Under the pieces are notes generated by a model. That model was given only the letters and a program-made list of their open reading frames with translations. It did not search any database and was not told the DNA's origin. Of a DNA stretch of 64,000 bases, positions 55,888-64,000 are shown one piece after another. This DNA is from Armigeres subalbatus (taxonomy: Eukaryota; Arthropoda; Insecta; Diptera; Culicidae). Location: NCBI RefSeq assembly GCF_024139115.2, contig NC_085140.1, forward strand, positions 45,974,180 to 46,038,179, read 5' to 3'. The translations under genes and the position numbers were made by a program. Within the stretch, counting starts at the first letter, position 1. Every line of letters starts with the position of its first letter.

Positions 55888-57382
55888 ATGCCGATATAGT
55901 GGTCGAGAAACAAAACGAAAAACATTACATTGTGATAAATGGTGTGCAATACAAAGTACGTCTCAGGGTTGTTAATCGTTAATTTATCGTTATCGCCGAT
56001 AAAGTTAAATGCATTCAACGTTATCGGTTGCTACGATAAAGATGAATCAACTCAATAATCATCGGGGTTTGATAAATAATTTAACGCTAATTTAACGGAA
56101 GTTAACGCGATAATTTTGCGGTAATGTGGTTACTAGATTACGCGAATAAAGTTTGTGTACAATTTTGACAGAAATCGAGAATTGTATAAATTGATCATTT
56201 TGAAATTTTTGTCAATGCTGAGTCTGATGGCAGCAGGTTGACCAGATATGATTTTGATTGAAACGGGACTTTCTAGAAATAATGCTGATTACCCGACACT
56301 CTACGGAACGAAAAAGTGAACTGTTCTGTAATGATTTGAAGTACTTTTTAGCATTGCATAAGTGTTCCATGAATTGGGCGCTGGTTGAATAAAATAACGA
56401 AGATATTTGTGCTAACCAAACAGACCTTCTCTCAGATGGAGACACATCGACATATCCTTCTACTGGCTGAGGACGTATAATGACTTTGCTTTGGCAATGT
56501 TCATTGGATAAGCAAGAACATGCAACTGGAATCGGAACACCTCGGGGATTGAGATTGGGTTTTAAGTGCTAAAGATTATTACAGCGACTTGTAGTACCAA
56601 GCAAAAATACTCTTGGTGATGAATCGGTCACTCATTCCGCGCGACTCGGTTAGTCTTTTCTCTGAGTCATAAAATAATCACAATTATGTTATATGTAGGT
56701 ACATGTAGATGCTCCGGATCTCCAAAATTGCAGTACATAAATATTACAGTTAACTCGATAATTATCGATAAATCAACGAATACTTGATAACGATAAATCA
56801 ACGCTCACTTTATCGTCAACGAAGCATCATCGGACAATCATTATCGTTATCGAAGATGGCGTTAAATTAACGACGATAATTTATCGATTAACAACCCTGG
56901 TACGTCTATTGTTGGATGACGAGTGTATACAGGTGAAAATCCATGACTTGTCCGAAAACGTCTCCAATGACGAAATTACTGTATGTTTGAAGCAGTACGG
57001 CGAGGTTCAACACGTAAAGGAACAAGTCTGGGGAATTACTTTTGCATTTAAAATGCGTCTGCGACGTCACATTAATTCGTTCATTACAGTTTGTAATAAA
57101 AGGACTCTGATTACATATAAAAATCAGCCCAAAAGTTGCCAGCATTGCCTGCAACCAATCGCACAACCTGCCCCAAAAAATAGAAAAGCTGCAAAAAACA
57201 ACACCAATCTGAGGGTGCGATTGAATAGAAGAGAGCCCCGAATGCCCCAACCAGCGAACAATGTGCTGCTTCGAAGCGCATTGAAGTCGATGCAAGACAA
57301 CAAAAACCATCGAAAGGCACCGTTCCAAAAGGAACCTATTAGATCCAATTATACCACCACCATATTTCCACTACAGATTTAG
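55888..57382 (+). pseudogene. LINE ORF1 (Gag-like) fragment split by a hAT-like element
   Basis: A frame reading VVEKQNEKHYIVINGVQYK occupies 55898-55963 and resumes at 56900 as LLLDDECIQVKIHDL, VSNDEITVCLKQYGEV, KEQVWG, RLRRHINSFITV and LITYKNQPKSCQHC, to a stop at 57380. The pattern (a conserved domain ending in ITYKNQ-CxxC, then a Lys/Arg/Pro/Asn-rich tail) is that of ORF1 proteins of Jockey-superfamily LINEs. Between VWG and RLRRH the usual stretch seems shortened. No reverse transcriptase follows. The two parts are in one frame only when the intervening element and one 8-bp TSD copy are ignored. Confidence 0.68.
55964..56899. mobile_element. 936-bp hAT-like element with CAGGGTTGTTAATCG ends
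   Basis: CAGGGTTGTTAATCG, then TTAATTTATCG (55964), is inverted at the right end, where CGATAATTTATCGATTAAC and AACCCTG end at 56899. The exact 8-bp duplication GTACGTCT lies at 55956-55963 and 56900-56907. Subterminal regions are rich in TTATCG/CGATAA words in both orientations (56000-56110 and 56755-56880), perhaps transposase-binding motifs. The middle is AT-rich with no readable transposase. CAGGG ends plus an 8-bp TSD are characteristic of hAT. Confidence 0.9.
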
Positions 57383-57415
57383 ATTTTTCCTGACCCGATG
57401 GAGATTCAAAGTTGG

Positions 57416-57570
57416 TATTGACCCAATAAGGTCATGCAATATTTCCAAACCAAGCAAGAGTTGGAATTCTGCTGTCTAAATTAGTATAGCGACCATCGAT
57501 CCACTTCGGAGTTAAATGTTATTGACCTACATGGGTCAATGTCCCGTAATGTCTCCAAACCACCAACAGA
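57416..57570 (+). repeat. imperfect direct repeat, about 105 bp apart
   Basis: TATTGACCCAATAAGGTCAT, then AATATTTCCAAACCA, at 57416-57454 recurs as TATTGACCTACATGGGTCAA, then AATGTCTCCAAACCA, at 57520-57563. Two units only. Confidence 0.35.
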
Positions 57571-57962
57571 CCCACCCCAAAGTTTTTTTTTAAATCTCAA
57601 CCATCAGCGTGATGTACATCTTAAATGATCTTCCAGCAATCTTAGTGAACTTTTAGCTTATCAGGATAGTTGTTCAGCAATCCCATACGAAGATTTAGAA
57701 ACTCCCACGGATCTTTACGCTTCCTCACATATCTCAAAAAATTTCTTAGAAATTTCGTACAATCCACAATGAACTGAACCAGGCCGGACATGTGCTGTTA
57801 TTTAAACCATCTTTAGACCACTTGAAAACTATTCAATCTTACCTCTTTTAGGTAAGATTTTTTTTCATGGACAATATTGAACATTTTGTTTATTTTTCTA
57901 ATTAAGAAAGGGGCTCTCAATAACAATTTCGACACGGGCGAATCCACGCTACCGCTATGACG
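57571..57962. other. intergenic sequence, nothing recognised
   Basis: AT-rich sequence, no ORF of note. Confidence 0.3.
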
Positions 57963-58124
57963 ATATCTCGCTCAACTTTTCAAAAGGTCCTAAGTAACAT
58001 TTTTTTCATGAATTAATTTGAGTACTGCAATCAAAAGCTTTCATATTGGTCTTTTGATTGGGCTATTCAAATTAATTCATGAAAAAATGTTACTTAGGAC
58101 CTTTTGAAAAGTTAAGCGAGATAT
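57963..58124. mobile_element. 162-bp foldback MITE
   Basis: ATATCTCGCTCAACTTTTCA then AAAGGTCCTAAGTAACAT on the left pairs with ATGTTACTTAGGACCTTTTG then AAAAGTTAAGCGAGATAT on the right. It continues through TTCATGAATTAATTTGA with its counterpart, leaving a loop of about 45 bases. Only one or two mismatches occur in 57 bp. Confidence 0.83.
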
Positions 58125-58405
58125 ATATTATAATCTGATATCTAAAACTCGTTAATTTTCCTTCACCTTCATTCTCAACAAAATAAACAATAAACAAAAA
58201 TTGAAATCAATATATTGCTCCCTTCCTTGTTTTCAGCAGCTGACAGGATCACACATTTTCTGTATTGGGCAAAGTAAGCTAAATAGGGTAATGCACCCAT
58301 TAATCACCCTCACCCCAGTTTTCGTCCATCCATTCTAAAATCTTGATTTCTAGAAAACTAGTTGTTAGCAGAAAAATATATTAAGCTCTTTTTAGTGGAA
58401 TGTAT

Positions 58406-58525
58406 TAAACCGTCTAAGACGAATTAAGTACTGTCCATTTAATTCCACCAGTTAATTTTCGAAAGATAACGAAAATTAACTGGTGGAATTAAATGGACAG
58501 TACTTAATTCGTCTTAGACGGTTTA
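58406..58525. repeat. perfect 56-bp inverted repeat with 8-base loop
   Basis: The arms 58406-58461 and 58470-58525 are exact reverse complements, from TAAACCGTCTAAGACG at the outside to AGTTAATTTTCG at the loop AAAGATAA. No mismatch was found. It could be a recent small foldback transposon or a recent fold-back duplication. Confidence 0.93.
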
Positions 58526-60742
58526 GTTGTTAGCAGTTAAAGTTACTGCAATACTCTATGGTGCGCTAGTATTGTCGGATAGTGCATTGTCCGCTACAAT
58601 TAGCGAATATATATAAACGGGACAAAAACGGACAAAAATATGTTCACAGTTCATTGTTACTTATTCAATGGCTCTTCCTGAAAACTTTCACATGTGACTT
58701 ACACAATCTACCGTTTTTTATTTCCTCAATTGTATAACATATTCATATAACTTTGTTTCACTCATAATAAATAATGCACATATTTCACAAAAGTCCATTT
58801 AAATTATTATTCTTACACATATGTTCTGTTGATTGACCGGTATTCAACGATGGCTTCACCATACGAGTATTCAAACTTATCGGATTGTTCTCCCTCAGAG
58901 TAATACAACTTCTCCGCATATCTTACGTTGGCCAATGCGATCACTATGCGCCTGCAATAAGATCACTGTAGTTCCGCAATTTTCCCACGTTACAACTTGT
59001 CACGAAAAAACCCACAAAAACTATAGCATTCATCTTGCTGTTGCCACTGATTTATATAGACTTTTGGCGCGAAGTCTCCAAGACCTGAGCTCGATTAGCC
59101 CCCCGAATTCCAAACCAAACATCAAATCTAAGACCCACCTTGGTACACAGCACGAGTGCCTCTGAGAGCTACCGGCATGTGGCGCGCGCATTTCGATCCA
59201 TTTCTCTCGCCCACCACACACAACCCGACGCGGATGCAAAGAAAGTTTCTTCCTAACCCAAAGCATCACTCTCCTAATCCAAACTCTCTTCAAATCTCAA
59301 CAGACCCAGACCCACGTGCATTGATGGTCAACACCATAACGACAACGGTCAGCAGAGGTCTGATCAACCAACTTCAGATTCTCTTTTCAACATTTTAGCA
59401 TATTCACCACCAGCCGTTTTTTTGTTCAAACAACGGTGTTTCTCAAACATGAGGCAAATTTGAGACCGAAGTTTTTTTTATCTTGGCACACAACCAAATG
59501 GCCGTCTGCAGCTACTAAGTAAATAGATTATGTTGAAGGTCTCGGAAATTTTCTCTACATTCCGGAGCAAAAGTTTTCGTGCGAACCATATTTTACGTGG
59601 ATGCAGAAAAAGCTAAATTGCTCCGAAATTTCACAATCAACAACTGTTAAATTACTTCCATTAATGTATGTTCCGCACCTGTTGCACCATTTATATTTTT
59701 TACAAAAAGGTGATATCAATCTTGAAGTGCTACGTTTGGTATATCATTGAGAAATACTTTGGGTTTGCTTCGCATTGAAAAACAAAACATCACGAGAGAC
59801 AGCTGAGCATCCAAAATTTAGAGACCCATCTCAACACTTTCGCGATTTGAGTAAACGAGAGCGAAAGTTGCAAGTCCCACGCCTGCGCCGCTATTCATTC
59901 GCCCACTTCCCACTTCTCTGGCATCCGCCTACCGTTATCAATTTGTGGATTTGGGTTTGGGGTCGGAGCGGTCATCGCCAAACAGTCCATGAAAAAAAAA
60001 TATTTGTTATTGTTGTTGTTTGAGGATGCACCAACGCAACGGTCGGCACCTGTTATTAGGCTGGTAAGCTCCCCCCCAACTCGTGGCGCGCGGATCATTT
60101 AGTCGAAATTGCGCGCATCATTAGCTCTTCTTGGCCGAACCATCACTTACCAGCGACACCTTCGCACAGTGACCGCGAAAGTTTTTTTTATATCCAGGTG
60201 AATATTAGACAGACTCTCAAAATAAAAACATACACATGGGCTGAGCATTTATTGTATAGGAACATCATTGCATCTTGAGAATGAGTTTCCGTAAGATTGA
60301 TTTACAAAAAAATGTCTATAAAAAACTACTAAATCCAACAAACTTCTTACTTTTGTTACCCTAATTCAAATTGTAGTTCCTCAGTGCCGCACCTCCCCCA
60401 ACTTTACTTGTAGGAGTTTTTTTTTTAGATTTCGTAGTCTAACCTTCAGAAGAAACATTAAATTCCATGTTGTAATCTTTGTAAAATGAGATTGAAATCC
60501 CTAATTGCTCAAAATTATGGTGTTAAAATTATCTAATGTTATGTTGAAATGTCTAACGCTATGGGATGTTTAAAATTATCTAAATGCCATTTCAACTTAT
60601 TTACGTAAGGACTTATGGGAAGCATTTCCTTACATTCCATATGAATACAAAAAAATTATGTGAAAAATGCTACATAAGAAAAGCTGGTTGATAACCTCAG
60701 AAAATGAAATTGAGTTAATTCAAACAGGATTAGGATTATATA
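58526..60742. other. intergenic sequence, GC-richer part at 59.1-60.2 kb, no gene recognised
   Basis: The 59100-60180 region is richer in GC than its surroundings (GCGCGCATTTCG, CACGCCTGCGCCGC, CGTGGCGCGCGGATCATT) and contains frames of 110, 87 and 82 codons without recognisable domains. It might be a promoter or 5' exon region of a gene outside the window, but no splice-supported exon can be assigned. Confidence 0.3.
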
Positions 60743-61030
60743 GGGCCCTCCTTAGCCGTGCGGTAAGACGCGCGGCTACAAAGCAAGACCATGCTGAGGG
60801 TGGCTGGGTTCGATTCCCGGTGCCGGTCTAGGCAATTTTCGGATTGGAAATTGTCTCGACTTCCCTGGGCATAAAAGTATCATCATGTTAGCCTCATGAT
60901 ATACGAATGCAAAAATGGTAACTTGGCTTAGAAACCTCGCAGTTAATAACTGTGGAAGCGCTTAATGAACACTAAGCTGCGAGGCGGCTCTGTCCCAGTG
61001 TGGGGATGTAATGCCAATAAGAAGAAGAAG
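60743..61030 (+). mobile_element. Feilai-type tRNA-derived SINE, full copy with TSD
   Basis: The SINE starts GGGCCCTCCTTAGCCGTGCG with an intact tRNA-like head; its B box GGGTTCGATTCCC lies at 60806-60818. The body matches the copy at 44231, and the end is AATGCCAATAAGAAGAAGAAG. The 12-bp direct repeat TAGGATTATATA flanks it at 60731-60742 and 61031-61042. The intact head, exact TSD and good match to the other copy suggest a fairly recent insertion. Confidence 0.92.
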
Positions 61031-61042
61031 TAGGATTATATA

Positions 61043-62929
61043 ATCGTTCTAGTCTGGGCTTATTATCGAATTTATTTTGCGATAAATTAAAACATAGGTT
61101 AACAATGGAGTTACCATTATATTGGAGTGTGTCCAAGCGCAATTAGCTGCCGGGAAAACCTGTAGGTTGAATTGAAACACCTTTCCAATGTTTTCCTTTC
61201 CACTGTGCGTCACCGTTGGTTCATCATTGGAAGAACCAATGCTGCATTTTGTAAGCACTTCCGTGGCTTCCTCACTCAACTCATAGACACCTATAGACCA
61301 GCAGCACCACAATTTGCTTTCCAGTATCGTGCTTTTATTTTATCGGCGACCGTCAATCAATTATATGATCGAGCAATTTTTGTTTTCCTGCTCAGAGTTG
61401 TTACTCATCATATGTATTTCGATAAATAAGATGATGCAGATTGTGGAGCGTTGTATAGCAATTGCAGGTGATAGAAGCATAGGGGTGTAAGATACATAAG
61501 TAAGTATCATGTCAAGTTTTGAGTTGAGTACTGAAAACTGTTACTTTACACAACCGATTTGTTCTATATACCAAAAATGTAGTTTCCCGAAAATAGGATT
61601 TCGTTAACTACATCGCTTTGCTTCTAACCATCTTAATTTTAATACCTACATTACTTTTCCAATTCCAAATCTAATTGGTGTTCTTTTTTACACGATGTGC
61701 TTGCCCGTCTGCAGCAATAATTTTCTACACAAAACAGGCTGGAATTTATTTCAATGTGATAATCAATTTGTATTTAATGTCTTATGTAACAACCGAGCTG
61801 GATGTCTAGGTTTTTTTAGAAGACCCCTTTCAAAATGGTATGCGGAATTTGTGCCACTATACGTATTGCTTTAAATGTAACAATTTGTTGTAACGGATGC
61901 CAAGTAGTGAGTTAATTGCACCACATGGAGATTTAACGACCACTGCTTTTTTCTCTAATAATATATGATTGAGCATGTAACTGTAACATAAATGTTATAA
62001 ATTTGAAGAAGACAATTTTGCTACACGGTTTGGAACAGCTAATTGCTGATTTTTTTCAACATTTGATAAATCCCTATTTTGAAAATCATCAAAGCACCAT
62101 AAATATCAGGATCAGCAAAAAGTTGATGTGATGACCCAGATAAGCGATCGTTCAGAAAGCAGCTAGGCTTATGTTAAATCATCAATGTACAGCTAATAAT
62201 TGCATGAAATTCCAAAATGAGTTAAAATGAGTCAGGTGGCTCAATGGCAATCATTTCTCTAACTTACACAGGGAGCCCCTTATGTTTCCAACTGGCTGTA
62301 AGGATATATCTGGTGCGATTATTGATCAATACTCGAGAGTTGCATACACAAACATGCACTTCGAGAACCTGGCATCTTATGCCGAACATTTCATATTTAA
62401 ATCAATGTCCTGTTAGTAAAAGTTTTAGGATCATTCGAGCGATACAGATTCATTGAAATCATGTACTTCTGATTTCTATGAAATTATATTTTTAAACACT
62501 GGAATAGGAGGTAAATTACAACCTCTATTCAATCGTGTAAATCAACTTTCCATAAACAAATCAAAATGTTCCAAAATTACATCAAAATATTACAAAAATT
62601 TATAAATAAATCAATGTTTGCCAATAAATATATTTTTGCCGACAGGGTTGTATGTACCGGAAAAAAGAAACAAAAGAAAGCAAAAGTTCCATTCACCGAT
62701 AGCTTTCCGGTCGGAGTCGCAATTGTTGATCAATTAGTGATGCGAAAAACAATTGATAAAAATTTATGTTTTTGAATTATGCAATTATCATTAACGGCAG
62801 CTGCTACCAACTTGTCTATGGAGGAGCCTGTAGATTTGGTGGTTTCGAAGTGGTTTTAGTGGTATGAGGGGACCTCCACAGACAAAAGTACAAAAACTTA
62901 AGGAAAGTGCGTGGAGACGCGTAGTACAT
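61043..62929. other. intergenic sequence, nothing recognised
   Basis: About 1.9 kb of AT-rich sequence with frames below 90 codons and no repeat structure. Confidence 0.3.
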
Positions 62930-63316
62930 TGCAGGTTAGTCTCACTAGGGGGGTTTGCCTTCCTTTCAATTCCTCAAACACAGGAATTATGAGAGAATAC
63001 CCAGAAGGTGTTTTGCATCGGGGGGCGTTTTGATGCTTCTTCTCCTACATAACCCCGTAACCAACGCACAAATGTATCATGCGTGTCCATATGATCATAT
63101 GATTATGCACATTTTCAATATCCTTTAGGGGAAGGGGCGGCAATATGCCCTAGCTAACCAACACTGCTTTATTGTCTTATTTGTAATGCTATTCATGGGT
63201 ATTTTTACATCATGCAACAGTTAAACAAGATAGCTAATTGATGCCATTCACAAATTGTCAAAAATCTCAATCATATTAATAATATTCAAATTTCAAAAAA
63301 GTGGTGATATTCTGTT
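62930..63316 (+). repeat. dispersed repeat, copy B, first part
   Basis: This is the inverse of 49560-50140. GCGTGGAGACGCGTAGTACA, TTTTGCATCGGGGGGCGTTT, GGGCGGCAATATGCCCTAGC and TTGTCAAAAATCTCAATCAT all have counterparts there. It is cut at 63316 by a SINE and resumes at 63955. The order of blocks is not fully collinear with copy A. Confidence 0.75.
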
Positions 63317-63929
63317 AAGCTTGAGCTTGAGCTTAATTGACTGCTCGTAGTTGTTACTCCATTATGACCAGATCAGCTGTTCTTGCACAGGTAACCAACA
63401 GATGTTTGCTTGGGACTAGCACACATCTTCAATGTACAAGTACTGGTGATCTCATTTGTTAGGTCATACTGGCGCCTGCCACGTCAGAATGCAAGTCAAT
63501 GTAGGGAAGGGGAGGAAATGATGATGCAATCACTCACCCACTGCAAGCCGAATATACCTCTGCACTTGCCACGAGTTCATGCGGAATTTGTTGGAATTTT
63601 TGGGTTAGGTTCGAGAGGCAGAAGTCCGGTCTCGGTTAACGAGCTGCCAATGTGGTAGATAGGAGAAAGCAACTGATGGAATTTCTAATTGGATGTAGGA
63701 AACGAGCTCTATAGTTCATTTCCAATCTGCTAGATTACTGTTAGAATACTCAAGTTGAAGGTATAGGAATAGTAATGGAAACGGTAAGTCCATTTCCAGT
63801 TCTATCGATTGCTAGAACATGAGAAATATAGTGAAAGATACAAAGTAGGAGAATGAAACGGACCTGGGATTGAACCCACGATCCCTGCGTATGAGGCAGA
63901 AGCAGTAGCCATATGACTACCAAGCCCGC
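63317..63929 (-). mobile_element. about 613-bp SINE with tRNA-like head, filled site
   Basis: On the minus strand the element starts with a tRNA-like head (63930-63857) and continues through some 500 bp, including CTAGCAATCGATAGAACTGG. It ends in a tail of repeated AAGCTC words (63317-63335 on the plus strand reads AAGCTTGAGCTTGAGCTTA). A 25-bp perfect direct repeat flanks it at 63292-63316 and 63930-63954. The same 25 bp occurs once, uninterrupted and inverted, at 49944-49968 in the partner repeat, which is an empty site. No coding sequence. Confidence 0.9.
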
Positions 63930-63930
63930 T
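63857..63930 (-). other. tRNA-like head of the SINE (CAT anticodon position)
   Basis: The 74 bases fold partly as a tRNA. The acceptor AGCGGGC pairs with GTCCGTT. The D stem is GTAG/CTAC, and the anticodon stem TCTGC/GCAGG has the loop CTCATAC, with CAT at the anticodon position. The T arm GGGTTCAATCCC has a loop one base short of the B-box consensus, and about three extra bases lie between the D and anticodon stems. It is therefore a tRNA-derived promoter head and not a functional tRNA. Confidence 0.6.
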
Positions 63931-63954
63931 TCAAAAAAGTGGTGATATTCTGTT

Positions 63955-64000
63955 GCCGGAAAACTCATGAGGCAAAACGCCTTTTAACTGGCAGCTCCTA
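63955..64000 (+). repeat. dispersed repeat, copy B, second part
   Basis: GCCGGAAAACTCATGAGGCA, then AAACGCCTTTTAACTGGCAG, is the inverse of 49903-49943. It continues the repeat interrupted by the SINE and runs off the window. Confidence 0.8.

Noticed and set aside
58830..60200. Protein-coding exons in the GC-richer stretch
   Set aside because: Frames on both strands are short, overlap each other, have no recognisable domain and no paired splice signals that I could support.
63857..63930. Functional tRNA-Met gene
   Set aside because: The T loop is one base short, extra bases lie between the D and anticodon stems, and the segment is the 5' end of a SINE flanked by a TSD.

Overview
The window looks like a piece of a mosquito chromosome of the genus Aedes (A. 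aegypti or a close relative). The base composition is AT-rich, only one long non-repetitive coding region is visible, and most of the rest is transposon debris. Two copies match my recollection of the tRNA-derived SINE Feilai, described from Aedes aegypti. Species assignment is inference.

Layout. 0-2.5 kb: a LINE-type 3' end and a decayed RTE-like reverse transcriptase on the minus strand. 5.7-7.25 kb: a 1.5-kb purine-rich element with inverted ends. 8.35-9.05 kb: a foldback element with an 8-bp target-site duplication (TSD). 9.15-15.99 kb: a composite array of about 30 copies of a 167-bp unit, organised as five head-(TG)n-array blocks. 18.2-20.4 kb: an RTE-like LINE carrying endonuclease and partial reverse transcriptase. 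21-30 kb: mostly small inverted-repeat elements, a mariner-like remnant and a 152-bp tandem repeat. 30.75-32.0 kb: a large foldback bounded by TTAA. 34.7-36.9 kb: a Jockey-like LINE split by a small hAT-like element. 37.5-39.2 kb: low-complexity repeats with an inserted MITE.

40.46-43.69 kb (minus strand) holds the one convincing host gene: a 1074-residue secreted protein with a signal peptide, a furin-type site and three copies of an FLDEA-centred motif, preceded by a splice acceptor in the 5' UTR. 44-47.5 kb holds a Feilai SINE, an RTE fragment and a second purine-rich element. 48.5-50.5 kb holds TATA+initiator signatures, a small basic ORF and a histone-like hairpin. 52.7-55.5 kb is an RTE LINE interrupted by purine-rich elements, one of which is itself interrupted by a single-unit copy of the 167-bp family. 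55.9-57.4 kb is a LINE ORF1 split by a hAT-like element. 58-61 kb holds foldbacks, including a perfect 56-bp hairpin, and a second Feilai. 63.3-63.9 kb is a tRNA-headed SINE inserted into a dispersed repeat whose empty version lies at about 49.9 kb.

The most notable features are the nested insertions, which can be dated relative to each other, and two repeat families I cannot name: the palindrome-headed 167-bp family and the purine-rich family with ends built of a 16-18-bp unit around CGGCCTAATGACC. All family names come from memory and motif reading; no database search was run.
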